This document shows, piece after piece, positions 10,651 through 22,165 of a stretch of DNA of 64,000 nt; position 1 is the stretch's first letter, and every line of letters begins with the position of its first letter. The translations under genes and the position numbers were made by a program. The DNA is from Chromatiales bacterium (GTDB taxonomy: Bacteria; Pseudomonadota; Gammaproteobacteria; UBA6429; Thiohalophilaceae). The notes under the pieces were generated by a model that was not told the origin of the DNA, searched no databases, and worked only from the letters and a program-made list of their open reading frames with translations. The stretch lies in contig JALTJZ010000018.1 in NCBI GenBank assembly GCA_027076325.1, positions 133,145 through 197,144 of the forward strand, read 5' to 3'.

Positions 10651-13125
10651 CTAGATATTCAACTTCCAGATATCAGCATTATATTCCTGCATGGTTCTGT
10701 CTGTAGAAAAATAGCCACTGCAAGCCGTATTGTGGATACTCATTTTAACCCATCCGGCACGGTCGAGATACGCGCGGGATACCCGAACCTGTGCGTCAAC
10801 ATAACTACGAAAATCCGCAAGTGTTAACCAGGGATCTTGTGGGTTCATCAGTGAGTCGATGATCCTGTCAAAAATACCATACTCAAATGAATTAAAATGC
10901 CCGCACGACAGCAGGTGCATCACACGCTTTAAATCCTCATCGCTGTTAACAATTTGTTCGGGATTATAATCTGCCCGCACTTTATCAACTTCATCGGCTT
11001 TTAAGCCGAACAAAAAAAAGTTTTCTTCTCCTACCGCATCGAGTATTTCAATATTGGCTCCATCATAGGTTCCGATGGTGACAGCACCATTCATCATAAA
11101 CTTCATATTACCTGTGCCTGAGGCTTCCTTGCCTGCCGTTGAAATCTGCTCAGATAAATCGGTACCAGGACAAATAATTTCCATTTTAGATACACTGTAA
11201 TTTGGTATAAAAGCCAGTTTTAACCTGTCACCAACTTGTGGATCGTTATCGATTACATCAGCAACATTATTAATTAACTTAATAGTTTGTTTGGCAATTT
11301 GATACCCTGGTGCTGCCTTTCCACCAATAAGCACGCAACGATTTGTCCAGTTCTCTGTATCCCCTCGTTTGATACGATCATATAAATGAATAACGTGCAA
11401 TATATTTAACATCTGCCGTTTGTATTCATGGATTCGTTTAACCTGTACATCAAACAGGGCATTAGTATCAAAGTCAATGTTGCACTCGTCCTTAACCAGA
11501 TCAGCAATGCGTTGTTTGTTTTCTTTTTTGACCGCAAACCAGCGTTCTGCAAACACACTGTCATTCACATGTTTTTTTAATTGACTGATTTCCCCCAAAT
11601 CCCGTATCCACTCATCCCCTATTTTTTCTGTTATCAGTGAACTCATCGCCGGATTTGCATATGCCATCCAGCGACGTGGTGTCACACCATTGGTTTTATT
11701 GTTAAATTTTTCAGGCCATAATTCATAAAAGTCTCTGAATAAGCCATCTGCCAATAATCTGGAATGCAATGCGGCAACACCATTAACCGAGAAACTTCCA
11801 ACAATAGCGAGATAAGCCATACGCACATATTTAACATCACCTTCCTCGATAATCGACATCCTGATCTGCTTACCGGTATCGCCTGGCCATTTCCTTGAAA
11901 CCAGTTTAAGAAAACGTGCATTAATTTCATAAATAATCTGTAACAGGCGAGGTAACAGTTTTTCAAATAATGGCACTGACCATTTTTCCAGTGCTTCAGG
12001 TAATAACGTATGATTTGTATAGGCCATTGTTTGAGTTGTAATTTTCCAGGCCTCATCCCATGACATGTGTTTTTCATCAATAAGCAATCGCATTATTTCT
12101 GCCACGGCAATGGTTGGGTGTGTGTCATTCATCTGGAAAACATTTTGCTCTGCAAACTGGGTGAAATTATTGTTTTCATTCAGGCTCCACATTCTAAACA
12201 CATCCTGCAGACTTGCTGACGCCAGAAAGTATTGTTGCTTTAAGCGTAATTCCTTTCCGTTTTCACTGCTGTCATTCGGGTAAAGCACCATCGTAATATG
12301 TTCAGCATCATTTTTTGATTCAACAGCTTCCGAATAGCTACCGGCATTAAAGTCATCAAGGTTAAACACATTCGTTGCATCGGCACTCCATAAACGTAAG
12401 GTGTTTACCGTATTATTTTTATAACCAGACACCGGAATATCATACGGGATAGCCAGAACATCGGCTGTGTCCAGCCAGACATGTCGTTTACGACCATCCG
12501 GTTCAACATTTATTTCAACATGCCCACCAAACTTGATAACCTGCGTATATTCCGGGTGCTTCAGTTCCCAGGGATTTCCTCCCTGTAACCAGTGATCCGG
12601 CTCCTCTAACTGATAGCCATTTTCTATATCCTGCCGAAACATACCGTACTCATAACGAATCCCATAACCAACAACGGGGAGTTTTAAATTTGCACAACTA
12701 TCCATAAAACAGGCCGCTAACCGACCTAAACCACCATTACCCAAACCGGCATCCTGTTCTTCTGTAATAATTTCTTCCAGTCGCAAAGCAAACTTGTTTA
12801 TTGCAGCTTCGGTATTTTCAGTCAGGCCAAGATTAAGAATATGGTTTCCCAGAGAACGACCAATTAAAAACTCCATTGACATGTAATAGGCCTTCCTTAC
12901 CCCTTTTTTCTCATAGTCTGTCCAGGTGTTGCGCCAGTCCATCATAATACGATCACGTATTGTCAATGACAGCGCCTCATACAGGTAAAAAGGCATGCAA
13001 CCAAAAAATCGGCCAAGGTGACGAGTCAAATAACGTTCAAAATCACCAGCCAACGATTCAATGTCTCTGGGCAACCTTTGCATTTCAGGCATTTTCAAAT
13101 TGCATAATGTTTTTTCCATTGACAT
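10651..13125 (-). CDS. glgP: Glycogen/alpha-glucan phosphorylase
   Basis: 824-residue PLP enzyme releasing glucose-1-P from glycogen. The PLP-lysine region EASGTGNMKFMMNGAVTIG and the following GTYDGANIEI are intact, as are QMNDTHPTIAVAEIMR and NGVTPRRWM. Normal length for the GT35 family. Its ATG is 3 bp from the malQ stop, with a GAGG ribosome binding site 6 nt upstream inside the malQ end, so it is the last gene of the glgC-GH57-malQ-glgP operon. It converges on pgm across a 164-bp gap. Confidence 0.97.
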   Translation of the reverse strand: MSMEKTLCNLKMPEMQRLPRDIESLAGDFERYLTRHLGRFFGCMPFYLYEALSLTIRDRIMMDWRNTWTDYEKKGVRKAYYMSMEFLIGRSLGNHILNLGLTENTEAAINKFALRLEEIITEEQDAGLGNGGLGRLAACFMDSCANLKLPVVGYGIRYEYGMFRQDIENGYQLEEPDHWLQGGNPWELKHPEYTQVIKFGGHVEINVEPDGRKRHVWLDTADVLAIPYDIPVSGYKNNTVNTLRLWSADATNVFNLDDFNAGSYSEAVESKNDAEHITMVLYPNDSSENGKELRLKQQYFLASASLQDVFRMWSLNENNNFTQFAEQNVFQMNDTHPTIAVAEIMRLLIDEKHMSWDEAWKITTQTMAYTNHTLLPEALEKWSVPLFEKLLPRLLQIIYEINARFLKLVSRKWPGDTGKQIRMSIIEEGDVKYVRMAYLAIVGSFSVNGVAALHSRLLADGLFRDFYELWPEKFNNKTNGVTPRRWMAYANPAMSSLITEKIGDEWIRDLGEISQLKKHVNDSVFAERWFAVKKENKQRIADLVKDECNIDFDTNALFDVQVKRIHEYKRQMLNILHVIHLYDRIKRGDTENWTNRCVLIGGKAAPGYQIAKQTIKLINNVADVIDNDPQVGDRLKLAFIPNYSVSKMEIICPGTDLSEQISTAGKEASGTGNMKFMMNGAVTIGTYDGANIEILDAVGEENFFLFGLKADEVDKVRADYNPEQIVNSDEDLKRVMHLLSCGHFNSFEYGIFDRIIDSLMNPQDPWLTLADFRSYVDAQVRVSRAYLDRAGWVKMSIHNTACSGYFSTDRTMQEYNADIWKLNI

Positions 13126-13128
13126 AGT

Positions 13129-14622
13129 TTACCTCTGATACAATGTTATTAAATGTGACAGATTTTCTTTTATTTCTGGCCTGAGCTGCTGCCATTCAAA
13201 CCGCCACTGCCAGTTATTAGCAACCGTTCCGGGTATATTCATCCGCGCTGATGAATCAAGCATTAGCACATCCTGCATTGGCAAAATACACAAAAAAGAA
13301 ACGGACGACATTGCCAGACGGATCATTAACCTGGTTTTTTCCTTCACCGACTCATCTTTTGAGTTAATATATTCTTCAAAATAAATTTTATTATAGTTGT
13401 TTTCGTCGCTGACCCAACCCAGAGTGGTATCATTGTCGTGTGTACCGGTATACACAACATCATTCGGTTTATGATTATGTGGCAAATGCGGGTTAGTATT
13501 ATTTGCATCAAATGCAAACTGCAAAACTTTCATGCCAGGTAAATTAAAATCATTTTTAAGTTCGGTTACCTGTTCCGTTATTACCCCAAGATCTTCCGCA
13601 ACCAGAGGTAAAGACTGAAATGTTTCAAATAATTCATTTAATAATGCCCGCCCTGGTACTTCAACCCAGCTTCCATTAATTGCAGTTTCATCGGCTTGCG
13701 GAATCTGCCAACAGGCCTGCAAACCCCGAAAGTGATCAACACGCAACAAATCAAATAATTTTAATTGTGTACAAAAGCGTTCTTTCCACCAACTAAAATT
13801 GGTCGCTTGCTGTTGCTTCCAGTCGTACAGGGGATTCCCCCAGCGTTGCCCCTTGTCGGTAAAAGCGTCGGGGGGGACACCGGCAACAAACTCCATTTTT
13901 CCATCACTGTCAATCAGGAAGTTCTCTCGCCGTGCCCAGACATCGGCACTGTCCCGTGCAACAAAAATAGGCATGTCACCAAATAACTTCACACCGTATT
14001 GTTTTGCATACTCGCGGATCTCATGCCATTGAGTAAAAAAAATAAATTGCTCGAAGATAACCTGTTTAATCGATAACGCCAGTTCCTGATGCGCATTATT
14101 CAACGTGTCATGGTCCCGGTGCTTAACCGGATCAGGCCAGTCGTACCATGGTTTGTTTCTGTAGCGTTTTTTAAAAGCCATAAATAATGCATAATCACTC
14201 AACCAGGCAGCATGTTCCTCGTAAAATTCGTGAATGCTTTTTTCCCAGAACTTGTCGCTTAACTGATAAAAATGCTTTGCGGCAAAATGTAAGCATGCCA
14301 AACGATAATGCTCATCGGTTTGTTTTAATTTAATTTTATTCTGGTCAAGCCAGCCCTTATCGACAAGCCAGTCCAGGCTAATAAGCAAAGGGTTACCCGC
14401 GTGTGAAGACAGGCATTGATAAGGTGACTTGTCGTCATGCGTTGGTCCTAGTGGTAACATTTGCCAGACCTTGAATCCACAGGCATGCAAAAACTCGATA
14501 AACCGGTAGGCCTCATGCCCAATATCCCCATGCCCCAACGTTCCCGGTAGTGAAGTAGGATGTAATAACACACCCGCAGCGCGTGGCCGTTTAATCTGCG
14601 CACAATTTATGTTAATAACCAT
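13129..14622 (-). CDS. malQ: 4-alpha-glucanotransferase (amylomaltase)
   Basis: 497-residue GH77 enzyme that transfers maltodextrin segments. HPTSLPGTLGHGDIG near the N terminus, the nucleophile region LLRVDHFRGLQACWQIP, the acid/base VAEDLGVITEQV and GTHDNDTTLGW are all visible. In this operon it would disproportionate short dextrins so that GlgP can phosphorolyse them, making glgX unnecessary; no glgX is seen here. Gaps to both neighbours are 3 bp. Confidence 0.96.
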   Translation of the reverse strand: MVININCAQIKRPRAAGVLLHPTSLPGTLGHGDIGHEAYRFIEFLHACGFKVWQMLPLGPTHDDKSPYQCLSSHAGNPLLISLDWLVDKGWLDQNKIKLKQTDEHYRLACLHFAAKHFYQLSDKFWEKSIHEFYEEHAAWLSDYALFMAFKKRYRNKPWYDWPDPVKHRDHDTLNNAHQELALSIKQVIFEQFIFFTQWHEIREYAKQYGVKLFGDMPIFVARDSADVWARRENFLIDSDGKMEFVAGVPPDAFTDKGQRWGNPLYDWKQQQATNFSWWKERFCTQLKLFDLLRVDHFRGLQACWQIPQADETAINGSWVEVPGRALLNELFETFQSLPLVAEDLGVITEQVTELKNDFNLPGMKVLQFAFDANNTNPHLPHNHKPNDVVYTGTHDNDTTLGWVSDENNYNKIYFEEYINSKDESVKEKTRLMIRLAMSSVSFLCILPMQDVLMLDSSARMNIPGTVANNWQWRFEWQQLRPEIKENLSHLITLYQR

Positions 14623-14625
14623 TGT

Positions 14626-16335
14626 TTACGGTTGTTGGCCCGGCAACATTGTTCCTCCCATAACAGGATCACCCGAACCAAATGAAAATGCATTGGCAAG
14701 ATATTCCGGTGGCTCAACCTTAAGTAACTGATATAAATTACTTAAATGTAAACGAAACTGTTCATCAAATGCCGCAACGGACTCAGCAGAATTGTATTCA
14801 CCAAACCACCAGAACCAGTCTGAACTCTCACAGGTTGCCAGTTGTATTTTAGCAAGTTCATACTGCTCTGCAGATAACTGTCCACCACTAACAACACGGT
14901 CATACACTTTTTTTGCATCAACCAGCATATCCCAGGCGCGGTTTTTGTCCTTGTCACCTATCCAGGTTGAAAAGGTACCAAATACCCAGCTACCTGCAAC
15001 TATTTCATTAAAAGGTATTCTTGTTTTATGTGCGGTGAGGTATTCGCTATAGGTCGTCAACCGGATACCATTATGTTGAGACAACTTTTCATATAATGCA
15101 CTCAGGAAGTAATAACCATTCTGTGGGTAATATTCCCAGGCGTTCTCACCATCGAGTATAATTGATACTATCGCATCGGGATTATCACTGCATTTTTCAG
15201 CAATGGTTTCCAGATGATGAATAAGGTTTGCCACTGCATCATCGGCATGCCAGTCTGAATACTGGAAACCAATCAAGTCAGACAAACCGTCATCCCGAAA
15301 AAAACAAACTGCCTCGGTGTTATTATATTGGTAGGCCTCATAAATACAGTCATCGACAGCACAACCGGATTTTTGTAATGAATTTTTTAATACAGTTTCA
15401 CCGCTGGCCAACCACTTAAAGCCCGCTTCCGAAATAAGCTGAATAGTTTCGGCACTGATACTCCCTTCTGACGGCCAACAGCCCTGCGGCGCCACACCAA
15501 AATAATGTTTAAAAACGTCAATACCCTTTTGTATATGCCAGCGGCTTCTTTCCCAGCCATCAGGATATTCATCGGCAAGCGGAAGTTGTGCATCGGGCAT
15601 GGCCTGTTGAGTCGATTTAATATCAATAAGTAATGGGATAATAGGATGCGCATACGGTGTCATTGATAATTCTATCCGGCCACTCTCTGCAAGTTTTTTG
15701 TAGCGCCCGATTACACCGCTTATCAGTTCATGAATAATCTCAACCAGTAGATGGCGATCGCGCACACTGAAGCCCTGCCCCTTGTTCATTAAGGCGATAA
15801 TACGTTGATCGGTTGTGCGTACCGTTTCGGCCATCCATGCCAGGTGATACCAGACCAGAAGGTCGGCAAAGAACTGCTGAGAATAATACGTTAGCCTTTG
15901 CGGATGCTGTAACGCAACTTCGGCCATTTCGGTTAACGTTTTGAAAAGAGCAAAACGGTCAATCAGGCGTTCCTTGTTTGCACGTAAACAGGCTTTAATA
16001 ATCTGCACACGTTTTTCCTGATCCAGGGACAACACCGGATCAGCCAGGGCAGATAAAAGAAAATCTCTAAGAGCCTTGCCATGATGCAAGTAACCATCGA
16101 GCTGTTGTGCGTAGTCACCAATCTGCTCAAGCAACACAGGAGCAAAATTAATAACCGCTTTTGCCTGCTCATTGTTTTCAAGATGCCCTGCCATATCCAC
16201 ATAGTCTTTAATCGTATGCAGATAGGTCCAGGGTAAATGGTATTCGCCGTTTCGCAGGTCACGGTATTCTGGTTGGTGCATATGCCAGAAGATAACCAGA
16301 TTCAGGGGTGAAACATTATTGCTATTATCGGACAT
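14626..16335 (-). CDS. GH57 family glycoside hydrolase (alpha-amylase/glucanotransferase-like)
   Basis: 569 residues from ATG 16335; the frame can be extended to a TTG at 16353, which I reject. GH57 features: [11 protein letters not shown] at the N terminus, a candidate nucleophile Glu in [12 protein letters not shown], a candidate acid/base Asp in [11 protein letters not shown], and the [14 protein letters not shown] motif. GH57 members include alpha-amylases, 4-alpha-glucanotransferases and branching enzymes; which of these it is cannot be told from sequence, though the operon (glgC, malQ, glgP) points to alpha-glucan remodelling. No signal peptide, so it is cytoplasmic. It overlaps the 3' end of glgC by 11 bp. 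Confidence 0.9.
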   Translation of the reverse strand: MSDNSNNVSPLNLVIFWHMHQPEYRDLRNGEYHLPWTYLHTIKDYVDMAGHLENNEQAKAVINFAPVLLEQIGDYAQQLDGYLHHGKALRDFLLSALADPVLSLDQEKRVQIIKACLRANKERLIDRFALFKTLTEMAEVALQHPQRLTYYSQQFFADLLVWYHLAWMAETVRTTDQRIIALMNKGQGFSVRDRHLLVEIIHELISGVIGRYKKLAESGRIELSMTPYAHPIIPLLIDIKSTQQAMPDAQLPLADEYPDGWERSRWHIQKGIDVFKHYFGVAPQGCWPSEGSISAETIQLISEAGFKWLASGETVLKNSLQKSGCAVDDCIYEAYQYNNTEAVCFFRDDGLSDLIGFQYSDWHADDAVANLIHHLETIAEKCSDNPDAIVSIILDGENAWEYYPQNGYYFLSALYEKLSQHNGIRLTTYSEYLTAHKTRIPFNEIVAGSWVFGTFSTWIGDKDKNRAWDMLVDAKKVYDRVVSGGQLSAEQYELAKIQLATCESSDWFWWFGEYNSAESVAAFDEQFRLHLSNLYQLLKVEPPEYLANAFSFGSGDPVMGGTMLPGQQP

Positions 16336-17593
16336 GATGAATAGCCTGACCAAGCATATCGGGTGTCACTAATACCACACCATGTGGTGAAATATGAAAA
16401 TGTTTTCTGTCCTCCTCTGCATTTTTTCCTATTATTGTTCCATCCGGTATATCGCAACCCTTATCAATAACCGCATGATAAATTTTACAGTTCGAGCCAA
16501 TGGTCACATCCGGCAGGATCACCGATGCCTCTACTTTGGAATAATCACCGACCGTCACATTGGAAAAGAGCAGTGAATGGCGAACCTTGGCACCGGAAAT
16601 AATACAACCACCGGATACCATTGAATCAATGGCCATACCACGCCGTTTGTCATCATCAAAAATAAATTTGGCCGGTGGTAATTGCTCCTGGCTTGTCCAG
16701 ATTGGCCATTCATCATCATATAAATTAAGTTCCGGGGTTACGCCGATTAATTCCAGATTGGCTTCCCAAAATGCATCAACCGTGCCCACATCCCGCCAGT
16801 AAGACTGTATGCCACTATTGGCATTAATAAACGGGTAGGCAAAAACACGGTATTTTTTTATAACATAGGGGATAATATCCTTGCCAAAATCATGGCTGGA
16901 GTTGGGCGTATCTGCGTCACGAATTAATAATTCAAATAACAGTTCGGTATTAAAGATATAAATACCCATTGAACATAACGATTCATCCGGCTTACCCGGC
17001 ACGGTTTCAGGTTGTTCCGGCTTTTCTGCAAAACTATGAATACGTAAATCTTTATTAACTCCCATCACACCAAAAGCAGAGGCCTCTTGCTGGTGTACCT
17101 CTATGCAACCAATCGTAACATCGGCCTTATTTTCAACGTGTTTTGCAAGCATGGCACCGTAGTCCATTTTGTAAATATGGTCACCGGCAAGAATTAATAC
17201 ATAGTCGGGCGAATGTGAACGGATAATATCCAGATTCTGATAAATAGAGTCTGCGGTTCCGGCATACCATGAGGCTTCTATGCGCTGTTGCGCCGGTAAC
17301 AGTTCAACGAACTCACCAAAGTCTCCTCGCAAATGTCCCCAGCCCCTTTGTATGTGCAAAATAAGAGAATGTGCCTTGTACTGGGTTATAACACCAATTC
17401 GGCGTATACCCGAGTTGATACAATTTGAAAGAGGGAAATCAATAATACGAAACTTACCACCAAAGGGGACAGCGGGCTTTGCTCGCCACATTGTTAAATG
17501 TTTTAGTCGCTCGCCTCGACCACCGGCCATAATTAACGCCAGGGTGTTACGAGTCAGGTTACTGACAAAGCGTGGTGACTTTTGTTTTTTCAT
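16325..17593 (-). CDS. glgC: Glucose-1-phosphate adenylyltransferase
   Basis: 422-residue ADP-glucose pyrophosphorylase, the committed step of glycogen synthesis. Nucleotide loop [14 protein letters not shown], the [20 protein letters not shown] segment, [22 protein letters not shown] and a C-terminal left-handed helix domain are present. First gene of the - strand operon glgC-GH57-malQ-glgP and divergent from glgB across 240 bp that contain a 19-bp palindrome. Confidence 0.97.
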   Translation of the reverse strand: MKKQKSPRFVSNLTRNTLALIMAGGRGERLKHLTMWRAKPAVPFGGKFRIIDFPLSNCINSGIRRIGVITQYKAHSLILHIQRGWGHLRGDFGEFVELLPAQQRIEASWYAGTADSIYQNLDIIRSHSPDYVLILAGDHIYKMDYGAMLAKHVENKADVTIGCIEVHQQEASAFGVMGVNKDLRIHSFAEKPEQPETVPGKPDESLCSMGIYIFNTELLFELLIRDADTPNSSHDFGKDIIPYVIKKYRVFAYPFINANSGIQSYWRDVGTVDAFWEANLELIGVTPELNLYDDEWPIWTSQEQLPPAKFIFDDDKRRGMAIDSMVSGGCIISGAKVRHSLLFSNVTVGDYSKVEASVILPDVTIGSNCKIYHAVIDKGCDIPDGTIIGKNAEEDRKHFHISPHGVVLVTPDMLGQAIHHVR

Positions 17594-17648
17594 CCGTGTT
17601 TGCTTTTGCCTTTATTAATTTGCAGCTAACAATATAAAGACCTAAATT

Positions 17649-17667
17649 TAATGAACTAAGTTCATTA
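17649..17667. promoter_or_regulatory. Perfect-armed 19-bp palindrome between glgC and glgB
   Basis: TAATGAAC-TAA-GTTCATTA: two perfect 8-bp arms with a 3-bp centre, in the 240-bp region between the divergent glgC and glgB starts. Its symmetry and placement suggest an operator for a dimeric repressor controlling both glycogen operons. The family of the regulator is unknown and no regulator gene is in the island. Confidence 0.5.
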
Positions 17668-17833
17668 TTAATATTTATATTCAACAAGCTTTATATCATT
17701 ACCTGTTTAAAAGGATACGTATAAGTAAAAAAATACTAAACTGAATGAAAGAGCACCTTCGGCGCTAATCAAATAGAGCGACATCAGCCGTATTATTTGT
17801 GTAAAATATAAGTATATTAAGGATAGTCTGTTT

Positions 17834-20047
17834 ATGCCACGATACAATAGTTCAGTATCAGATAAAGCAAATTTAATACATGCTATGTTACGGGCTGATC
17901 TCGACAGGATTGCTCTGGCGAATCATCACGACCCCTTCAAGGTTTTAGGTCGACAAACGGTAGGGCAGGACACCTGCATCCTGTTTTATTCACCCAATAC
18001 ACATCAATTAAGCGTCACCAAGAAAAACATCCCGGCTGTACGTCTCGCCAACAGTGATTTTTTTGTCTGTCTGGAATGCATGGATGAAATAGAGAACCAC
18101 TATTTACTCACACGAACCAGTAATAACAATGAGGTGGTGTCCTTTTATGATCCTTATAGCTTCAAACCACAACTGGATGATTACGATTTAAATCTATTTT
18201 CCGCAGGCAAACATTTACATATTTACCGCATTCTGGGGGCGCATGTTAAAACAGTCGATGGCATTACAGGGGTTCTTTTTGCCACCTGGGCACCCAGTGC
18301 CTCCCGGGTTAGCGTGGTAGGCGATTTTAATAACTGGGATGGCCGCCGCCACCCGATGCGTTCGCGAGGCAACAGTGGCGTGTGGGAACTTTTTATTCCA
18401 GAAATAAAAACGGGAGAATTGTATAAATTTGAGATCCGAAATGCACACTCCGGAGAAATCCATACCAAATCAGACCCTTATGCACAGCAACTTGAACTGC
18501 GCCCACGAACCAGCTCTATAGTACAGGCCGCCCCCTCTTTTAAATGGCAAGACAGTCACTGGGTAAAAAGCAGAGAACAAAACGACTGGTTGCATAAACC
18601 ACTTTCTATTTATGAATGCCATCTTGGATCATGGCAACGTGATGATAAGAGCCAGTTTCTTGGTTATCGAGAACTGGCTCATCGTCTGGTTGATTATATA
18701 AAAGAAACCGGGTTTACCCATATCGAGCTACTGCCTGTTACAGAACACCCTCTTGATGCCTCCTGGGGTTATCAAACAACGGGCTACTTTGCGGCCACCA
18801 GCCGCTTTGGCAGTGCAGATGATTTTCGTTATTTTGTCGATTACTGCCATCAACACGGTATTGGCGTTTTGCTTGACTGGGTGCCCGCACATTTTCCAAA
18901 AGACGCACATGGCCTGGCAAAATTCGATGGCAGCGCACTGTATGAACATGACGATCCACGCCGCGGCGAACACCGTGACTGGGGTACCTTAATTTATAAC
19001 TATGGCCGCAATGAAGTTAAAAACTTTCTAATATCAAGTGCGGTGTTCTGGCTAGAAGAATATCACATCGATGGCTTACGTGTTGATGCTGTTGCTTCAA
19101 TGCTCTACCTCGATTACTCCCGCGAGGAAGGTGACTGGCTACCTAACCGCCATGGCGGCAATGAAAACATTGAAGCCATCGAATTTATACGCGAATTAAA
19201 TACGGTAACCCATGCCCATTTTCCCGGCACATTGATGATGGCAGAAGAATCGACGGCATGGCCACAAGTTACACGGCCAACAAATGTCGGCGGGCTTGGT
19301 TTTAGTATGAAGTGGAATATGGGATGGATGCACGACACTCTTACGTACTTGTCAAAAGATCCGGTGCATCGCCATTACCATCACGATCAACTTACATTTG
19401 GCCTGTTGTACCTGTTTAGCGAAAACTTTATCCTGCCTTTTTCACACGATGAGGTCGTGCACGGTAAAAGTTCCATGTTGTATAAAATGCCCGGTGACGA
19501 ATGGCAAAAATTTGCAAATTTACGCCTGCTATACACCTATATGTTTACCTACCCCGGGAAAAAACTGTTGTTTATGGGTTGTGAGTTTGGCCAGGGCGAG
19601 GAATGGAATCACGATAAAATGCTGGACTGGTATGTTCTGCAATACCCGCTTCATGCAGGAATAAAAAAACTGGTTACTGATCTGAACAATCTATACAAAC
19701 AGCAAGCCACGCTATATAAGTATGATTTTGACGATATTGGATTTGAATGGATAGATTGCCATGATACCGACCAATCTGTTTTATCCTACTTAAGAAAAAC
19801 TGAACAGCAAGCCATTATTGTTGTCCTGAATTTTACACCCATCGTGCGCGAAGGCTACCGCATCGGTGTACCGGAACTGGCAGAGTATGAAATTATTTTT
19901 AATTCTGACTCAGGCTATTATGCCGGCAGTAATGCAAGTAGCCATTCTGGTATTCAAGCTGAAAATATTAAATGGATGAACCGACCCGCATCACTAAAAT
20001 TAACTCTCCCTCCACTGGCAGGGCTCATCCTCAAAAAAGCGCCATGA
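17834..20047 (+). CDS. glgB: 1,4-alpha-glucan branching enzyme
   Basis: 737 residues, GH13. A GlgB N-terminal module, then a CBM48 module ([20 protein letters not shown]), then the catalytic barrel: nucleophile in [11 protein letters not shown], acid/base Glu in [15 protein letters not shown], and the third acid in [17 protein letters not shown]-terminal beta domain ends the protein. The length is typical of type 1 GlgB. Its stop overlaps the glgA ATG by 4 bp (ATGA), so the two are translationally coupled. Confidence 0.97.
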   Translation: MPRYNSSVSDKANLIHAMLRADLDRIALANHHDPFKVLGRQTVGQDTCILFYSPNTHQLSVTKKNIPAVRLANSDFFVCLECMDEIENHYLLTRTSNNNEVVSFYDPYSFKPQLDDYDLNLFSAGKHLHIYRILGAHVKTVDGITGVLFATWAPSASRVSVVGDFNNWDGRRHPMRSRGNSGVWELFIPEIKTGELYKFEIRNAHSGEIHTKSDPYAQQLELRPRTSSIVQAAPSFKWQDSHWVKSREQNDWLHKPLSIYECHLGSWQRDDKSQFLGYRELAHRLVDYIKETGFTHIELLPVTEHPLDASWGYQTTGYFAATSRFGSADDFRYFVDYCHQHGIGVLLDWVPAHFPKDAHGLAKFDGSALYEHDDPRRGEHRDWGTLIYNYGRNEVKNFLISSAVFWLEEYHIDGLRVDAVASMLYLDYSREEGDWLPNRHGGNENIEAIEFIRELNTVTHAHFPGTLMMAEESTAWPQVTRPTNVGGLGFSMKWNMGWMHDTLTYLSKDPVHRHYHHDQLTFGLLYLFSENFILPFSHDEVVHGKSSMLYKMPGDEWQKFANLRLLYTYMFTYPGKKLLFMGCEFGQGEEWNHDKMLDWYVLQYPLHAGIKKLVTDLNNLYKQQATLYKYDFDDIGFEWIDCHDTDQSVLSYLRKTEQQAIIVVLNFTPIVREGYRIGVPELAEYEIIFNSDSGYYAGSNASSHSGIQAENIKWMNRPASLKLTLPPLAGLILKKAP

Positions 20048-21495
20048 ATAAAATTCTTTATATTAGCAGTGAAGCCTTTCCGCTGATTAAAACAGGTGGC
20101 CTGGCCGATGTTGCTGGTAGCCTGCCTGTTGCCTTACTAAAACACTCACAGGATGTTCGATTATTATTACCGGCTTACCCTGAAGTCCTTAAACAAATTA
20201 AAAAAAACAAAGTTCTGGCAAAAACACGCTACCACAATCAACCTGTTAAAATTATTGAAACCCGATTACCCGGCAGCCGTGTCACCGTATGGCTGGTAGA
20301 CTGCCCTGCGGCATTTAATCGTCCAGGTGGCCCGTATACCGATCACCACGGTCGTGAATGGGATGACAATGCGCTACGCTTTGCTATTTTTTGTTATGCC
20401 GCTGTTGATATTGCTTTAAACAAACTATTACCCAACTGGCAACCCGATGTCGTGCATTGTAACGACTGGCAATCCGGCCTTGTACCCGCATTGTTAAGCC
20501 TGCATGCAAAAAGACCAGCCACTGTTTTTACCATTCACAACCTCGCCTATCAGGGGCTCTTTAATAAACAAACTTTTCTGGATTTAAAGTTACCTGACGC
20601 ACTCTGGCACCTTGATGGTCTGGAATTTTATGACCAATTGTCCTTTATCAAAGGCGGGCTGGCCTATGCCGATAAAATAACGGCTGTGAGCCCAAACTAT
20701 GCTAAGGAAATTCTTCAACCGGAATACAGTTATGGCCTGGGTGGCCTTTTAAAGTATCGAAAAAAGGATCTTAGCGGGATACTCAATGGTATTGATGAAA
20801 AATACTGGAACCCGGGAACAGACCACTATCTGCAGCAAAAATATAACCGCCATTCATTAAATAAAAAACCACTGAACAAAACAGCCTTACAACAGGAACT
20901 GGCGCTTCCCATTGACCCCACTATTCCACTCATTGGTATGGTCAGCCGTTTAGTTGAACAAAAAGGGCTGGAAATTATTTTAGATTATTTACCAACAATG
21001 TTAACACTACCGGTTCAGTTCGTTATTCTCGGTACAGGCGAATCACATTATGAATTGCTGTTATCTAACGAAGCCAGTCGGCACCCTGATAAACTGCATG
21101 TTACCATTGGTTATGATGAAGCACTCGCGCACCGGATTGAAGCGGCCAGCGACATGTATTTAATGCCCTCCATCTTTGAACCCTGTGGCCTTAACCAGTT
21201 ATACAGCTTACGTTATGGTACCTTACCCATCGTTACCCCGGTGGGCGGGCTGGCTGATACGGTTATTGATGCCAGTGAAAAGAATATTGCCTACGGCACC
21301 GCCAACGGTTTTGTACTTAAAGGAAAAGATTCAGCCGCGCTGTTGGCCGCCACTAAACGAGCGCTCACGATGTATCAGCAACCGGAGCAATGGCGTCAAC
21401 TGCAACACAATGCCATGAGCGGTGATTTTTCATGGCAAACCAGTGCCAAACACTATATTGACCTGTATCAACAAGCCGTGAAAGCTGTTTCATAA
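20044..21495 (+). CDS. glgA: Glycogen synthase (ADP-glucose)
   Basis: 483-residue GT5 glycosyltransferase elongating alpha-1,4-glucan from ADP-glucose. The [13 protein letters not shown] motif is near the N terminus, HNLAYQGLF in the middle, and the C-terminal nucleotide-sugar site [14 protein letters not shown] followed by [10 protein letters not shown]. The frame is open 72 bp upstream, inside glgB, but the N terminus [19 protein letters not shown] from ATG 20044 is the family standard. Confidence 0.97.
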   Translation: MNKILYISSEAFPLIKTGGLADVAGSLPVALLKHSQDVRLLLPAYPEVLKQIKKNKVLAKTRYHNQPVKIIETRLPGSRVTVWLVDCPAAFNRPGGPYTDHHGREWDDNALRFAIFCYAAVDIALNKLLPNWQPDVVHCNDWQSGLVPALLSLHAKRPATVFTIHNLAYQGLFNKQTFLDLKLPDALWHLDGLEFYDQLSFIKGGLAYADKITAVSPNYAKEILQPEYSYGLGGLLKYRKKDLSGILNGIDEKYWNPGTDHYLQQKYNRHSLNKKPLNKTALQQELALPIDPTIPLIGMVSRLVEQKGLEIILDYLPTMLTLPVQFVILGTGESHYELLLSNEASRHPDKLHVTIGYDEALAHRIEAASDMYLMPSIFEPCGLNQLYSLRYGTLPIVTPVGGLADTVIDASEKNIAYGTANGFVLKGKDSAALLAATKRALTMYQQPEQWRQLQHNAMSGDFSWQTSAKHYIDLYQQAVKAVS

Positions 21496-21539
21496 ATACC
21501 ATCCCTGCAAAAGACAATAACTTTACAGAGAAGCAATCA

Positions 21540-21743
21540 CTAACTATGTAACTGCCTGGCTGCAGCGAAGCAATCATCACGCCATATGCAATTTATTTGA
21601 TCACACACACCCTCTGTTGCCGTTGCAAAACAGTTAAAATTACCTTCTGAAAGCTGAATTTCCTGAATTAATTTCATCTTACTCATACGAGATGTTTTAA
21701 TACCAAAGTCTTTTGCCCTGTCGCGTATTTCCTGAATATTCAT
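21540..21743 (-). CDS. Small SAP/Rho-N-like protein with four cysteines
   Basis: 67 residues from ATG 21743, which has a GGAGA ribosome binding site 7 nt upstream; a longer frame to 21809 lacks one. Residues 1-30 (MNIQEIRDRAKDFGIKT ... KMKLIQEIQ) look like a SAP or Rho N-terminal helix-extended-loop-helix. The C-terminal part has four Cys spaced 8-4-5 (NFNCFATATEGVC, then INC and DDC), a possible metal or Fe-S site. Similar small proteins occur in many proteobacteria without known function. It converges on glgA, 44 bp away, and is flanked upstream by a MITE-like element. Confidence 0.7.
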   Translation of the reverse strand: MNIQEIRDRAKDFGIKTSRMSKMKLIQEIQLSEGNFNCFATATEGVCDQINCIWRDDCFAAARQLHS

Positions 21744-21810
21744 CACAAGTCTCCTTTTTACGTATAAAAATAAGGCCGATTTAAACAAAGAGCAACACAC
21801 ATAAAACACT

Positions 21811-22053
21811 ATAAAATACCACTGCTATCCCGTTAACCCCCTCTCCCTTTGGAAGAGGGTTGGGGTGAAGGGTTCGAAATAGATAACCCATTGTTTTATT
21901 TACCCCCTCATCCTGGCCTTCTCCCTGGGGGAGGAGGGATAGCTCCGATTAACCGCTAAGCTAACCTCCTGCCCTGAATGTTAGCCATTACCTTGGCCTA
22001 AACGCTTAGCTGTATTTCAAGCCGAGGTTAACGGGACAGCCGTAATAAAATAC
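21811..22053. mobile_element. MITE-like element (225 bp) with 9-bp flanking direct repeats
   Basis: A 225-bp non-coding element, 21820-22044, has 19-bp terminal inverted repeats matching at 16 of 19 positions (left 21820-21838, right 22026-22044; shared core TCCCGTTAACC). It is bounded exactly by the direct repeat ATAAAATAC at 21811-21819 and 22045-22053, as expected for a target-site duplication. Inside are C- and G-rich foldbacks (CCCTCT...AGAGGG; CTTCTCCC...GGGAGGAG) and a CTAAGC/GCTTAG pair. It encodes no transposase, so it would need one in trans. The rest of the gap to pgl (22054-22165) shows only a 7-bp inverted repeat (AAGTGAG/CTCACTT). Confidence 0.7.
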
Positions 22054-22165
22054 ATATAATCTGCACCATAATTGTTATAGATCTAATTGCTGGAAGTGAG
22101 TGAAACACCGGCATCTCACTTAACTAAGAGCATAGCGTACAAATTCAGTTAATCCATAAATTCCT

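Noticed and set aside
10633-10827. 64-codon + strand frame at the glgP 3' end
   Set aside because: It lies almost wholly antisense to the conserved glgP coding sequence and has no recognisable content.
16336-16353. TTG-initiated extension of the GH57 protein
   Set aside because: ATG 16335 is better supported and reduces the overlap with glgC; the extra residues have no family counterpart that I recognise.
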